Shown: positions 1-8,371, counted from the stretch's first letter. The stretch is DNA of 64,000 nucleotides from VBDM01 sp035702665 (GCA_035702665.1 DASSQD010000091.1:1-64000), one strand, 5' to 3'. Notes: a model not told the origin generated them from the sequence alone. Numbers and translations are program-made.

Positions 1-729
1 GTCCTGGATGAAGGCGATGATCGAGAGGCCGCCGCCGAAGGTCACCGCGCCGACCTTCAGGAAGAACACACCGACGTCCCAGACTCCGTGCGCGGCGCCT
101 GGACTTCCCACTCCTCCCATGCCGGCGAGCATGGGCTCGACAAGGCGCTCGGCGGCGACGAGGATCGCGGTGGCGAGCGCTGCGAGCAGGCCCGCGCGCC
201 GCGAGTGGTGCAGGGCGACGCCGGCGCAGCCTGCGAGGAGCAGCGTGCCGGCCACGCCCAGCCAGGTCACCGCGGCCGCCGCGGCGATCGCGACGGCGAT
301 CGAGGCGCGGTCGACGATCGCGTTCCGCCCGAGCCGGTACGCCGTCGCGATGAAGATGCCGAGCACGACCGGTCCGAGGCCGTAGAGCGCGTCGCGCAGC
401 ACCGGCACCGCGCCGTACGAGGAATACAGCGCGGTGAGCGCGAGCATGATCGCGAAGGCGGGAACGGTGAAGGCGAGGCCGCCGACGAGGCCGCCCCACC
501 AGCCGGCGCGCTGGTGGCCGGCGAAGATGCACATCTGCACGGCCGGTGCGCCCGGGAGCGTCTGCACCAGCGCAAGCCCCTCGAGGTAGCGCTCCTTCGT
601 GATCCACGCGCGCCGCTCCTGCACCTCGGCCTGGATCAGCCCCCAGATCGCCGGCGCTCCGAATCCGACGGTGCCGATCTTGAGAAAAGCGCCTGCCACT
701 TGGAGGAGCCTTTGGTTCCTGTCGTTCAT
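1..729 (-). CDS. chrA: Chromate transporter ChrA (CHR family), truncated at window edge
   Basis: Inner-membrane CHR-family transporter, expected to export chromate. The reverse-strand frame is open from an ATG at 729 through base 1, so about 243 residues are present and the C-terminal part lies outside. The N-terminus carries the CHR-type segment FLKIGTVGFGAPAIWGLI, then LPGAPAVQMCIFAGH and several hydrophobic spans. A second half-repeat begins near the edge (FFLKVGAVTFGGG), so this is the long two-domain form. An AGGAG ribosome site lies just before the ATG. The gene starts 9 bases after the rhodanese-ChrB gene stops, so the two are probably co-transcribed. Family assignment is secure; chromate specificity rests on the ChrB neighbours. 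Confidence 0.88.
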   Translation of the reverse strand, partial: MNDRNQRLLQVAGAFLKIGTVGFGAPAIWGLIQAEVQERRAWITKERYLEGLALVQTLPGAPAVQMCIFAGHQRAGWWGGLVGGLAFTVPAFAIMLALTALYSSYGAVPVLRDALYGLGPVVLGIFIATAYRLGRNAIVDRASIAVAIAAAAAVTWLGVAGTLLLAGCAGVALHHSRRAGLLAALATAILVAAERLVEPMLAGMGGVGSPGAAHGVWDVGVFFLKVGAVTFGGGLSIIAFIQD

Positions 730-738
730 CGTGGTCTC

Positions 739-1554
739 CTAGCGGTACGCGGCCGGGTTCCAGGTGTGCACCTCGTCCTGGCCGCCCTTGCACCAAGCGT
801 AGAGCGCGTCGTACATCACCATCCCATGCTTGAGCATCTCGTGGTCGTCGGCGTACTTGCGCGAGAGGCCGACCGAGATCGCGGCGAGGCCGCTCGCCTG
901 CGGCGCGAGGTCCAGGCGCGCGGTGTCCGCTCCGCGCACGATCGTTGCGAGCTGCCCGAGTGCGGGATCGCACAGATGGAAGTGCCTGAGGAGCGCGTCG
1001 AAGCTGCAGCGTTCACCCTCGTGGGTGAAGCGCACGTCGGGCACGTCGTACGGGATGGCGTCGCGCCCCTTGGCGGTGTCGAGCACGTCCTTCGTCGGCA
1101 CGTAGAGGAACTCCGCCTCGGGATCGACGAAGCGCGCGAGCAGCCAGGGGCACGCGATGCGGTCGATCTTCGGGCGCTCGCGAGTCACCCAGCGCGTGTT
1201 GGCGAGCGCGGGCTTGCGGTCGAGCTCGCCGCGTGCCGCTTTCCAGTCCTCGATGCCGCCCTGGAGGTACTGCGCGGCGAGGCCGCTCTCGCGCAGCGCT
1301 CTTGCGACGCCTTGGCTGACCTCGCCCCCATGCGTGCAGTACACGACAACGCGGCTCGCGCGCGGCAGCTCGGATGCCCACTCTGAAACGCGCTCGGGAT
1401 CACGCCAGAGCGCTCCCCCGATCAGCTCGGTAGCGCCTTGGAAGGAGGCATGCGCTCGCACGTCGATGACGAGCGGCGGACGGCTTTCCAGGATGGCCGA
1501 CTGCAGTTCCGCGACCAAAACGAGCGGAGACCTAGCGATGATTCCGTTGCTCAT
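739..1554 (-). CDS. Rhodanese domain fused to ChrB-type chromate resistance domain
   Basis: 271-residue two-domain protein. Residues 10-110 form a rhodanese-like domain with a candidate active-site loop CTHGGEVS (Cys73). Residues from about 120 are a ChrB C-terminal domain, including a TRERPKIDRIACPWLLARFVD stretch also seen in the divergent ChrB, and FTHEGERCSFDALL. The start at 1554 is chosen because AAGGAG precedes it at good spacing; the frame is open upstream to 1719 but without a ribosome site. The gene precedes chrA in the same direction. It may act as a cytoplasmic redox/thiol partner in chromate resistance; its exact role is inferred. Confidence 0.85.
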   Translation of the reverse strand: MSNGIIARSPLVLVAELQSAILESRPPLVIDVRAHASFQGATELIGGALWRDPERVSEWASELPRASRVVVYCTHGGEVSQGVARALRESGLAAQYLQGGIEDWKAARGELDRKPALANTRWVTRERPKIDRIACPWLLARFVDPEAEFLYVPTKDVLDTAKGRDAIPYDVPDVRFTHEGERCSFDALLRHFHLCDPALGQLATIVRGADTARLDLAPQASGLAAISVGLSRKYADDHEMLKHGMVMYDALYAWCKGGQDEVHTWNPAAYR

Positions 1555-1684
1555 GACACGTACTCCTTCCCCAACGGGGTGTCGGAGCAGCGCTTGAGAC
1601 GGAGGCGTCTTGTGGTACCGGGTGTCTGCGAGGACCCGGCCAGCCGCGCCGGCGCGGAGGGCTGGCGGGCTTACAATGAGCGTG

Positions 1685-1713
1685 ACGATATAACAATGTT
1701 GTGATAATGTCAA
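1685..1713 (-). promoter_or_regulatory. Candidate sigma70 promoter for the rhodanese-ChrB/chrA operon
   Basis: On the reverse strand a perfect TTGACA (1713 to 1708) is followed after 17 bases by TATCGT (1690 to 1685), about 130 bases before the operon's first ATG. It overlaps the AACAATGTT repeats. Hexamers and spacing are seen; use as a promoter is inferred. Confidence 0.5.
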
Positions 1714-1723
1714 CAACAATGTT
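1692..1723. promoter_or_regulatory. Two AACAATGTT repeats, candidate operator between divergent chr genes
   Basis: AACAATGTT occurs at 1692-1700 and again at 1715-1723, 23 bases apart, about two helical turns. Each copy is an odd-centred palindrome (AACA-A-TGTT). They flank the candidate reverse-strand promoter and the start of the ChrB gene. ChrB proteins are known as chromate-responsive regulators of their own operons, so a ChrB operator is a reasonable reading, but binding is not shown. Confidence 0.45.
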
Positions 1724-2660
1724 CTTCGCCCTCCTGACCAGCCTGCCCACCGGGAACTCGACCCTGCGCATGCGGGTGTGGCGGGGGCTGAAGAACAGCG
1801 GTTGCGGCATCCTGCGAGACGGCGTCTATCTCCTGCCGGCAGAGGCTCCCGGGGCGGCGGCGCTGGCCGACGCGGAGGCGGAGATCAAGGCCGCCGGCGG
1901 CTTCGCGATGACCGTGCAATTGAGTTTCAAGAACCCGGAGCATCTCGAGCACGTCCGCAAGTTGTTCGACCGCGGTGAGGAATACGCGGCCTTGCTTGCC
2001 AGGGCGAGCGCGGCGAGGACCGCTCTGCGACGGCTCGGCAAGCGGAAGACCCACACGCTCGTGCAGCGTCTGCGCCGCTCGTTCGCAGACCTGGCGGCAA
2101 TCGATTTCTATCCCGGTCAGGCGCAGCTGCAGGCGAAGGAGGCGATGTCGTCGCTCGAGAGCGAGGCGCAAATGATTTCTTCGCCGGGGGAACCGCGCTC
2201 CTCGACAGGAAGATTGCGCCGTGTCGATCCCGCCAAATACCGCAACCGCGCTTGGGCGACGCGCAAGGACCTATGGGTCGATCGCTTGGCAAGCGCCTGG
2301 CTGATCCGGCGCTTTGTCGACAAGAAGGCGAGATTCCAGTGGATCGATGGCCCGCGCGACCTTCCGAGAGGAGCCGTCGGCTTCGATTTCGACGGCGCCG
2401 AGTTCACGCACGTCGGGGGTCGCGTGACGTTCGAAGTGCTGCTCGGCAGTTTCGGCCTCGACGGCGACCCGGCGCTTGCGTCCATCGGCCACGCCGTCCA
2501 CTTCCTCGATGTCGGCGGAATTCCGGTGGCCGACGCCAAGGGTCTGGAGACCGTGCTCAGGGGAATCAAGGCGCAAGCGCGCAGCGACGGCGAAGCCGTC
2601 ACGGAGGGGGGCAAGGTCTTCGATCTTCTCTACTCGGCCTATGCTGACCGACCGGCGTGA
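1707..2660 (+). CDS. chrB: ChrB family chromate resistance/regulatory protein
   Basis: About 317 residues. The N-terminal half has the ChrB signature LLTSLPTGNSTLRMRVWRGL followed by CGILRDGVYLLP. The C-terminal half (from about residue 180) has RKDLWVDRLASAWLIRRFVD and FTHVGGRVTFEVLL, matching the C-terminal domain of the rhodanese fusion on the other strand. Possible starts are GTG 1701, ATG 1707 and ATG 1719; none has a clear ribosome site, and homologs favour 1707 or 1719. The family includes chromate-sensing transcription regulators, and position opposite chrA fits that role. No other chr gene follows it. Confidence 0.85.
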   Translation: MSTTMFFALLTSLPTGNSTLRMRVWRGLKNSGCGILRDGVYLLPAEAPGAAALADAEAEIKAAGGFAMTVQLSFKNPEHLEHVRKLFDRGEEYAALLARASAARTALRRLGKRKTHTLVQRLRRSFADLAAIDFYPGQAQLQAKEAMSSLESEAQMISSPGEPRSSTGRLRRVDPAKYRNRAWATRKDLWVDRLASAWLIRRFVDKKARFQWIDGPRDLPRGAVGFDFDGAEFTHVGGRVTFEVLLGSFGLDGDPALASIGHAVHFLDVGGIPVADAKGLETVLRGIKAQARSDGEAVTEGGKVFDLLYSAYADRPA

Positions 2661-2664
2661 TGGG

Positions 2665-2693
2665 GAGTCAGGCGGGCACTAGTTCACTGACTC
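2665..2693. other. Stem-loop between convergent chrB and aroE
   Basis: GAGTCAG (2665-2671) pairs with CTGACTC (2687-2693) around a 15-base loop, between two genes that end facing each other. There is no T-tract on either side, so this is only a possible 3'-end structure. Confidence 0.3.
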
Positions 2694-2722
2694 TCTCTCG
2701 GGTCGCGAGGTGGAGGCGCGTC

Positions 2723-3565
2723 TCAGATCGTCTTCTCGACCATCGCCCGCAATTCCGCGGTAACTTCCGGCTCGATCCCGAACCACGCCTTCCACGCAGG
2801 GCGCCCCTGGTTGAGCAGCATGCCCAGGCCGTTGATGGTGCGATTGCCGCGCGCCCGCGCGCCGGCGAGAAACGGCGTTTCGAGCGGGATATAGACGATG
2901 TCGGCGGCGAGGGCGCTTCTCGGCAGCTTGTCGAGCTTGAGGTCGAGTGCGGCATTGCCGACCATGCCCTGGCTGGTCGTGTTGACCACCATCGCCGCCC
3001 CTTCGAGCGCGTCGTGGCGCGCCTCCCAGCGCAGCGCCTCGATCGGCCCGCCGAACGTCCGCGCGATCTCCTGCGCGCGCTCGAACGTGCGGTTGACCAG
3101 GCGGATCTCGCGCGCGCCCTCCTGCGCGAGCCCGTAGCACACCGCACGCGACCCGCCGCCCGCGCCGATGACGACGGCGGGTCCCGCGTCGGCGCGCCAT
3201 CCGGGGTGCTCCTGCTTCACTGCGTGGATGAACCCGTAGCAGTCGTTGTTGGTGCCGGCGAGCGAGCCGTCGGGCTTCACGGTGATGCAGCTCACCGCGC
3301 CGATGGCCCTGGCCAGGGCGTCGACCTCGTGCACGATCTTCATCGCCTCCTGCTTGTGCGGGATGGTGACGTTGACGCCGGCGAAGCCCAGCGGGTGCAG
3401 GCCGCGCAGGGCGCCTGCGAGATGCTCGGGGCGGATGGCGAGCGGCACGTAGGTTCCGGCCAGTCCGTGCTTCTTGAACCAGTAGTTGTGGAACATCGGC
3501 GAGCGCGAATGCATCACCGGCCAGCCCATGACGCCGGCGAGAAGGAATTTCTCGAAGTGTGCCAT
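2723..3565 (-). CDS. aroE: Shikimate dehydrogenase family protein (AroE-like)
   Basis: 280 residues, normal for AroE. It catalyses NADPH-dependent interconversion of 3-dehydroshikimate and shikimate in aromatic amino acid synthesis, or a related quinate/shikimate reaction in catabolism. Visible are the substrate-binding SRSP (20-23), NVTIPHK with catalytic Lys71, TNNDCYGF with Asp108, a Rossmann turn VIGAGGGSRA, NRTFERA, NTTSQGM, and C-terminal NGLGMLLNQG. The start at 3565 has a GAGAGA ribosome site; the frame extends to 3655 without one. The turn GAGGGS and the NNDC box differ slightly from housekeeping AroE, so a secondary paralog is possible. It is divergent from the small gene at 3603. 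Confidence 0.85.
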   Translation of the reverse strand: MAHFEKFLLAGVMGWPVMHSRSPMFHNYWFKKHGLAGTYVPLAIRPEHLAGALRGLHPLGFAGVNVTIPHKQEAMKIVHEVDALARAIGAVSCITVKPDGSLAGTNNDCYGFIHAVKQEHPGWRADAGPAVVIGAGGGSRAVCYGLAQEGAREIRLVNRTFERAQEIARTFGGPIEALRWEARHDALEGAAMVVNTTSQGMVGNAALDLKLDKLPRSALAADIVYIPLETPFLAGARARGNRTINGLGMLLNQGRPAWKAWFGIEPEVTAELRAMVEKTI

Positions 3566-3602
3566 CGCCGCGATTCTCTCATGCATCTGGTAGGCTGACG
3601 CG

Positions 3603-3899
3603 GTGCTGCGAGCGTCCGCGAAATCCCTAGAGCGCGCCGAGGCGCTCGAGCGCATCGAGGCGTGGACGCGCGCGCGCTTCAGGCTCGCTGCCGATGCGCA
3701 GGTCCATGCGTGGGAAATCGCGTGCGCGGTACCCGGCTGCCCGCCGGTCGAGACGCTCGTCGTGTTCTGGATCGCGGAGCAGCGCTACCAGCTCAAGGTG
3801 TTCAAGCCCTTGCTGAAGGTCGTCGCCGACGACCTGCCGCCGGCGTGGTTCATGGGCGCCTTGGCGGTCCTTGGCGAGTTTGAATGCGGCTGCTGCTGA
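3603..3899 (+). CDS. Conserved small hypothetical protein with cysteine-rich C-terminus
   Basis: 98 residues from a GTG start, 37 bases from the divergent aroE start. No named domain is recognised. The centre (ETLVVFWIAEQRYQLKVFKPL) looks like a compact alpha/beta fold, and the protein ends ECGCC, possibly a metal or redox site. I recall similar unnamed proteins from betaproteobacteria, but cannot assign a function. It ends 7 bases before the convergent PanB-like gene. Confidence 0.6.
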   Translation: MLRASAKSLERAEALERIEAWTRARFRLAADAQVHAWEIACAVPGCPPVETLVVFWIAEQRYQLKVFKPLLKVVADDLPPAWFMGALAVLGEFECGCC

Positions 3900-3906
3900 G
3901 GGATGG

Positions 3907-4626
3907 TCACCCGCCCTTGATCTGGCGTCCCGCGCGCACGTCCTCAATCAGGGCGCGCAAGGCTTCAAGGCTGACCTTGGCGGCGTTGCCGTAGGTCTCC
4001 GCCTCCGAGTCGATCCACTTCGTTGCATAGCCGATCGCGGTGTGCGCCAGTCGCACCCGCCCGTCGAGCCACGGCCCGCCGCCCAGGCCGCCGATCACGG
4101 GAATCGAGACTGCGCGGACGACCGCGGGACCGGCGACGGGACCCGAGTGCCTGAAATCGAGCAGCGAGGCGCCGGCCTCTTCTAGGCGCCTGGCCCGATC
4201 CACCAGGCCGTCGACCGGGATGTTCCCGCCGTGAAATTCGGCGAACACCGGCACTCCCGCGGCGACGACCGCGCGCACGACATCCGGATCGCCGAGCACT
4301 TTCACCATGGCGGCGCCGCCTTCCTCGGCCAATCGCCGTGCCGCGCGCACCGGGTCGGCGCGCGCCGGGACATCGCAGCTCACCATGGCGCGCCGGGCGC
4401 CGCGGCGAACGGCCTTGCAGCAAATCAGCATCTCGTCGACGCTGACCGCCGCATCCGCTTCGCGTCCCCAGAGGTTGACTCCGACCGAGTCGCCGACGGA
4501 TATCAGGTCCACGCCGGCGCGGTCGGCGATCTGCGCGATTTGGAAGTCCCAGGCGACGACGCCGACGATCTTGCGGCCGTCGCGCTTCATGCTCTGAAGC
4601 GTGGCGAGGGTGAGTCCGCTCTCCAT
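3907..4626 (-). CDS. PanB-like protein (ketopantoate hydroxymethyltransferase family, divergent)
   Basis: 239 residues, a TIM-barrel protein related to PanB of the isocitrate lyase/PEP mutase superfamily. It keeps MKRDGRKIVGVVAWDF, the metal-binding VGDSVG, SCDVPARAD and the MVKVLGD lysine. The usual GLTPQ region and the ECVP catalytic glutamate segment are missing or altered (LLDFRHSGP). It is shorter than a normal PanB, so ketopantoate synthesis is doubtful. It is third in an operon after TctC and PdxA-like genes (9-base gap), pointing to a catabolic lyase/aldolase-type reaction on an imported acid; that is inference. Confidence 0.7.
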   Translation of the reverse strand: MESGLTLATLQSMKRDGRKIVGVVAWDFQIAQIADRAGVDLISVGDSVGVNLWGREADAAVSVDEMLICCKAVRRGARRAMVSCDVPARADPVRAARRLAEEGGAAMVKVLGDPDVVRAVVAAGVPVFAEFHGGNIPVDGLVDRARRLEEAGASLLDFRHSGPVAGPAVVRAVSIPVIGGLGGGPWLDGRVRLAHTAIGYATKWIDSEAETYGNAAKVSLEALRALIEDVRAGRQIKGG

Positions 4627-4635
4627 CCGCGGCCG

Positions 4636-5634
4636 CTAGCTCCGCGAGGCGCCGGCGAGGCGCCGGATCGCGGCGATCATCGCGCCCGGATCCGCACGGT
4701 TCTTTCCGGCGATGTCGAGCGCGCTGCCATGCGCGACCGAGGAGAACAGCACCGGCGTGCCGATGGTGAGCGCGGCGGCGCCAGCGGGGGCGTGCGTCTT
4801 CGCCACGATGTGCCCCTGGTCGTGGACCATGACTACGAAAGCATCGTAGCCCTCCTTCAGGAACATGGTGTCGGCGGCGAATGGGCCTTCGGCGGCGACG
4901 CCGCCCTTCTGCGCGTCCGAGATCGCAGGGCCGATGACCGCGCGCTCCTCGTCGCCGAAGAGGCCCCCTTCGCCCGCGTGGGGGTTGAGGCCCGAGACGG
5001 CGATGAGCGGAGAGGCGACGCCCAGGCGCCGCAGCGCCGAGTCGGTCGATCGGATCGCGTTCAGAACCCGGCTGCGCGTGACGAGATCGATCGCGTGCCG
5101 CAGGCTCGCGTGCAGCGTGGCGTGGGCGATGCGCATTTCCGTCCCCCGCGAGTCGAAGCAGATCATGAGAAAGGCGTCCTCGGGAGGCACGCCCGCGCAG
5201 CGCGCGACGAAACCGGGATAGCCGTCGAACTCGATGCCCGCGAGCTTGATCGCGCTCTCGGTCTGCGGTGCCGCGAGCACCGCGTCCACCTCGCCCGCGA
5301 GCGCTGCGTCGATCGCCGCCTTGGCGGAGTCGAGTGCCGCCTCGCCGTGCGGCGCCGCGATCGCGCCGATATGCAGCTCGCCCGGCTCGAATTGCCTGCG
5401 CTCGATGAGGTTCAGCGCGCCGTTCTCCCAGCTCGAGCCGGCAACGCGCGTCACCGACCGGATGTCGGGAGCGAGGCCGCAGGCCTTGGCGTGGGCCAGC
5501 AGGGCACCGCGGTCGCCGACCAGCAGCGGCCGGCAGACCTCCCTCACCCGCGGATCGAGCGCCGCCTTGAGCGCGATCTCCGGGCCGATGCCGGCGGGGT
5601 CGCCCGTGGCGATGGCGATGCGCGGGAGGACCAT
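4636..5634 (-). CDS. pdxA: 4-hydroxythreonine-4-phosphate dehydrogenase family protein (PdxA-like)
   Basis: 332 residues, typical for PdxA. It begins LPRIAIATGDPAGIGPEI, the family hallmark, and has the metal-binding LNPHAGEGG loop and VHDQGH in place of the usual YHDQGL. The PdxA family covers the pyridoxal phosphate enzyme and PdxA2-type enzymes acting on tetronate phosphates. The ATG at 5634 shares one base with the TctC stop (TGATG), indicating translational coupling. With a solute-binding protein upstream and a PanB-like enzyme downstream, a PdxA2-like catabolic role is more likely than vitamin B6 synthesis, but sequence alone does not settle it. Confidence 0.8.
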   Translation of the reverse strand: MVLPRIAIATGDPAGIGPEIALKAALDPRVREVCRPLLVGDRGALLAHAKACGLAPDIRSVTRVAGSSWENGALNLIERRQFEPGELHIGAIAAPHGEAALDSAKAAIDAALAGEVDAVLAAPQTESAIKLAGIEFDGYPGFVARCAGVPPEDAFLMICFDSRGTEMRIAHATLHASLRHAIDLVTRSRVLNAIRSTDSALRRLGVASPLIAVSGLNPHAGEGGLFGDEERAVIGPAISDAQKGGVAAEGPFAADTMFLKEGYDAFVVMVHDQGHIVAKTHAPAGAAALTIGTPVLFSSVAHGSALDIAGKNRADPGAMIAAIRRLAGASRS

Positions 5635-6590
5635 CACTCCACCTGCACCTTCGCGGTTTCGATTACGCGCTTCCAGCGCTGCTCCTCGAGCTTCATGAAC
5701 GTCGCCATCCGCGCCGGCGTGCCGCCCACCGGCTCCGCTGAAAGCCCCGAGAGGCGCCTGCGCACCTCGGGAGAGCGGAGCGCTTCGTCGAGCGCGGCCG
5801 AGAGCTTCTCGGCGACGGCCGAAGGCGTGCCCGGCGGCGCCACCACTCCGACCCAGGTCGCCGACACGAAGCCGGGCAGCGTCTCGGACATCGCGGGCAC
5901 GGCCGGGAGCGAGTCCACGCGGTTCTCGCTGCACACCGCGAGTGCGCGCAGGCCGCCGCTCTTCACCTGCTGCAGCGTGACGCCGAGGTTGTCGAACATG
6001 AGATCGATCTCGCCGCCGAGCAGGGCCGCCATCGCCGGTGCCGAGCCCTTGTAAGGGACGTGCGTGATCCTCAGCCCGGCCGCCGCCTTGAACGCTTCCG
6101 CGGTGAGATGCGAGGTCGTTCCGCTGCCCTGCGACCCGTAGTTGAGCTTGTCCGGATTCGCTCTTGCGTGGGCGATGAGCTCCTTCACGCTGTAGACCGG
6201 AAGCTTGGGGTTGACGAGCAGCACGTTGGGGATCTCGGCGAGCACGCTCACCGGGACGAACTTCGCGGGATCGAAGCCGAGCTTGCGGTAGAGGTTCTGG
6301 TTGACCACCAGCGGTCCCGGCGGCGTCGCGAGCAGCGTGTAGCCGTCGGCATCGGAGCGGTAGACCGACTCCGCGCCGATGTTTCCACCGGCGCCGGGCC
6401 GGTTCTCGATCAGCACCGGCTGCCCCCATTTCGCCTGCAGACTGTCGGCGAAGGCGCGCGGAACGAGGTCGGCGCTGCCGCCCGGAGGATAGGGCACGAC
6501 GATCCTGATCGGTCTCGACGGATAATCCTGCGCCTGCGCGAGCGTGAGCGCAAATGCCGATGCGGCGGCGAGCAGGAATCGACAACTCAT
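5634..6590 (-). CDS. Bug/TctC family tripartite tricarboxylate transporter substrate-binding protein
   Basis: 318 residues, periplasmic solute-binding protein. A signal peptide (MSCRFLLAAASAFALTLAQA) precedes YPSRPIRIVVPYPPGGSAD, the Bug-family opening. Other hallmarks are ENRPGAGGNIGAE, DGYTLL, NYGSQGSGTTSHL and THVPYKGSAPA. The start at 6590 is preferred over 6602 because GGAGA lies 6 bases before it. Ligands in this family are usually carboxylates; which one is unknown. No TctA/TctB membrane subunits are in the window, as is common for orphan Bug proteins. First gene of a three-gene operon with PdxA-like and PanB-like enzymes. Confidence 0.9.
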   Translation of the reverse strand: MSCRFLLAAASAFALTLAQAQDYPSRPIRIVVPYPPGGSADLVPRAFADSLQAKWGQPVLIENRPGAGGNIGAESVYRSDADGYTLLATPPGPLVVNQNLYRKLGFDPAKFVPVSVLAEIPNVLLVNPKLPVYSVKELIAHARANPDKLNYGSQGSGTTSHLTAEAFKAAAGLRITHVPYKGSAPAMAALLGGEIDLMFDNLGVTLQQVKSGGLRALAVCSENRVDSLPAVPAMSETLPGFVSATWVGVVAPPGTPSAVAEKLSAALDEALRSPEVRRRLSGLSAEPVGGTPARMATFMKLEEQRWKRVIETAKVQVE

Positions 6591-6646
6591 TGTTTTCTCC
6601 ATGGTCTTCGGAATATTTTACGGTGTTAGAATCCGCCGGTCGAACC

Positions 6647-7882
6647 ATGCCAGCAGTCACCGAATCCCGAGCCTGGCCCGCGGAAGGCCTCGCGCGCGTC
6701 CCCTACTGGGTCTACCAGGATGAAGCCGTCTACGCGCGCGAGCAGGAGCGAGTGTACCGTGGCGCGACCTGGAACTTCGTCGGCCTGGAGGCGGAACTGC
6801 CGAACGCGGGCGATTTCAAGACGACCTTTGTGGGCGAGATGCCCGTGGTGGTGGCCCGCGACGAGAAGGGGGCACTCAACTGCTTCGAGAACCGCTGCGC
6901 CCACCGCGGAGCTCTCCTGTGCCTGAAGGACCGCGGCAGCGCTAAGGAGATCGCCTGCGTTTACCACAACTGGACCTACGATCTGCGCGGCAATCTCACC
7001 GGCGTCGCGTTCCGGCGCGGCATCAAGGGGCAGGGCGGCATGCCCGAGGACGCCCGTCCCGAGAGCCAGGCGCCGCGGAAACTGCGCGTGACCGTGTTCT
7101 GCGGCCTGCTGTTTGCGACGCTGTCCGACGAGACTCCACCCTTCGAGCGCTACGTCGGCGCCGAGGTCGCGGCGCGGATCCGTCGCGTGATGAAGGAGCC
7201 GGTGCGCGTGCTCGGCGGCTACAGCCAGATCCTGCCCAGCAACTGGAAGCTCTACTTCGAGAACGTCAAGGACACCTACCACGCGAGCCTGCTGCACCTG
7301 TTCTTCTCGACCTTCCGGCTGAACCGCCTCGAGCAGAAGGGCGGCGTGATCGTCGGCGGCGACGGCGGCAGCCACGTGAGCTTCACCATGATGAAGTCCG
7401 ATGCGGGCGGCGACGAGTACGAACGCGCCGGCATGCGCTCGGTGTCGGGCGGATATCGCCTCGAGGCGCCGCAGATGCTCGAATCGGTCGACGAGTTCGG
7501 CGACGGCGTCACGCTGCAGATCCTCACGGTTTTCCCCGGGTTCGTTCTGCAGCAGATCATGAACTCGCTGGCCGTGCGCCAGGTGCTGCCCAAGGGCCTC
7601 GCGCGGACAGAGCTCGCCTGGACCGCGTTCGGCTACGCGAGCGACGACGAGCGCATGATCGAGCGGCGCATGAAGCAGGCCAATCTCGTCGGCCCATCGG
7701 GTTACATCTCGCTCGAAGACGGCGCGGCCACGGGCTTCGTGCAGCGCGGCGTGCAGGGCGCGGGCTCGCACGCCTCGGTCGTCGAGATGGGCGGCAGGGG
7801 CGTGGAATCGAACGAGTCGCGCGTCACCGAGACCTCAGTGCGCGGGCTGTGGCAGCAGTACCGCAGGCACATGGGGCTTTGA
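6647..7882 (+). CDS. Rieske aromatic ring-hydroxylating dioxygenase, alpha subunit
   Basis: 411 residues. The Rieske [2Fe-2S] site is Cys84-x-His86 (CAHRGA) and Cys104-x2-His107 (CVYHNW). The catalytic domain has the mononuclear iron motif D209-x2-H212-x4-H217 (DTYHASLLH). Such enzymes add O2 across an aromatic ring, using electrons from a reductase/ferredoxin that is not in this window. The ATG at 6647 has no clear ribosome site; the frame extends upstream but into the divergent TctC start. The beta subunit follows after 15 bases. Substrate unknown; the anthranilate/benzoate/salicylate-like class is possible. Confidence 0.9.
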   Translation: MPAVTESRAWPAEGLARVPYWVYQDEAVYAREQERVYRGATWNFVGLEAELPNAGDFKTTFVGEMPVVVARDEKGALNCFENRCAHRGALLCLKDRGSAKEIACVYHNWTYDLRGNLTGVAFRRGIKGQGGMPEDARPESQAPRKLRVTVFCGLLFATLSDETPPFERYVGAEVAARIRRVMKEPVRVLGGYSQILPSNWKLYFENVKDTYHASLLHLFFSTFRLNRLEQKGGVIVGGDGGSHVSFTMMKSDAGGDEYERAGMRSVSGGYRLEAPQMLESVDEFGDGVTLQILTVFPGFVLQQIMNSLAVRQVLPKGLARTELAWTAFGYASDDERMIERRMKQANLVGPSGYISLEDGAATGFVQRGVQGAGSHASVVEMGGRGVESNESRVTETSVRGLWQQYRRHMGL

Positions 7883-7897
7883 TATGACGGACTTCGA

Positions 7898-8365
7898 ATG
7901 GACATCGAGCTACAGTTGACGGTCGAAAACCTGCTGGCGCGCTACGTCCACGTGCTCGACGACGGGCGCCTGGAGGAGTGGCCGGAGCTGTTCGCCGAGA
8001 ACGGGCGCTACCGCGTCGCCACGGCGGAGAACCACGAGCGCGGGCTGCCGCTGCCGATCATCTACGCCGACTCGCGCGCGATGCTGCGCGACCGCGTCTC
8101 CGCGCTGCGGCACGCCAACATTTACGAGGCGCAGCGTTATCGCCACGTCGTGTCCTCGGTGCTGGTCGAGCGGATCGACAAGGCCCTCGCCCGCGCCACG
8201 TCGAATTTCCAGGTCGTGCGGATCATGCACACTGGGGAATCGACCCTGTTCGCGAGCGGGCGCTATCTCGATCGCATCCAGCTCGTCCCGGAGCCGCGCC
8301 TCGAGGAAAAGATCGTGGTGATCGACAGCCGCGCTGTCGACACGCTGCTGGCGATCCCGCTCTGA
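7898..8365 (+). CDS. Aromatic ring-hydroxylating dioxygenase, beta subunit
   Basis: 155 residues with the NTF2/SnoaL-like fold of dioxygenase small subunits: N-terminal ENLLARYVHVLDDGRLEEWPELF, then RVSALRHANIYEAQRYRHVVSS and a C-terminal strand pair ending in VIDSRAVDTLLAIPL. Structural partner of the alpha subunit 15 bases upstream, giving an alpha-n beta-n oxygenase. No catalytic residues are expected here. The next gene is convergent, 6 bases away, so the operon ends without ferredoxin or reductase genes. Confidence 0.88.
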   Translation: MDIELQLTVENLLARYVHVLDDGRLEEWPELFAENGRYRVATAENHERGLPLPIIYADSRAMLRDRVSALRHANIYEAQRYRHVVSSVLVERIDKALARATSNFQVVRIMHTGESTLFASGRYLDRIQLVPEPRLEEKIVVIDSRAVDTLLAIPL

Positions 8366-8371
8366 AGCGCG

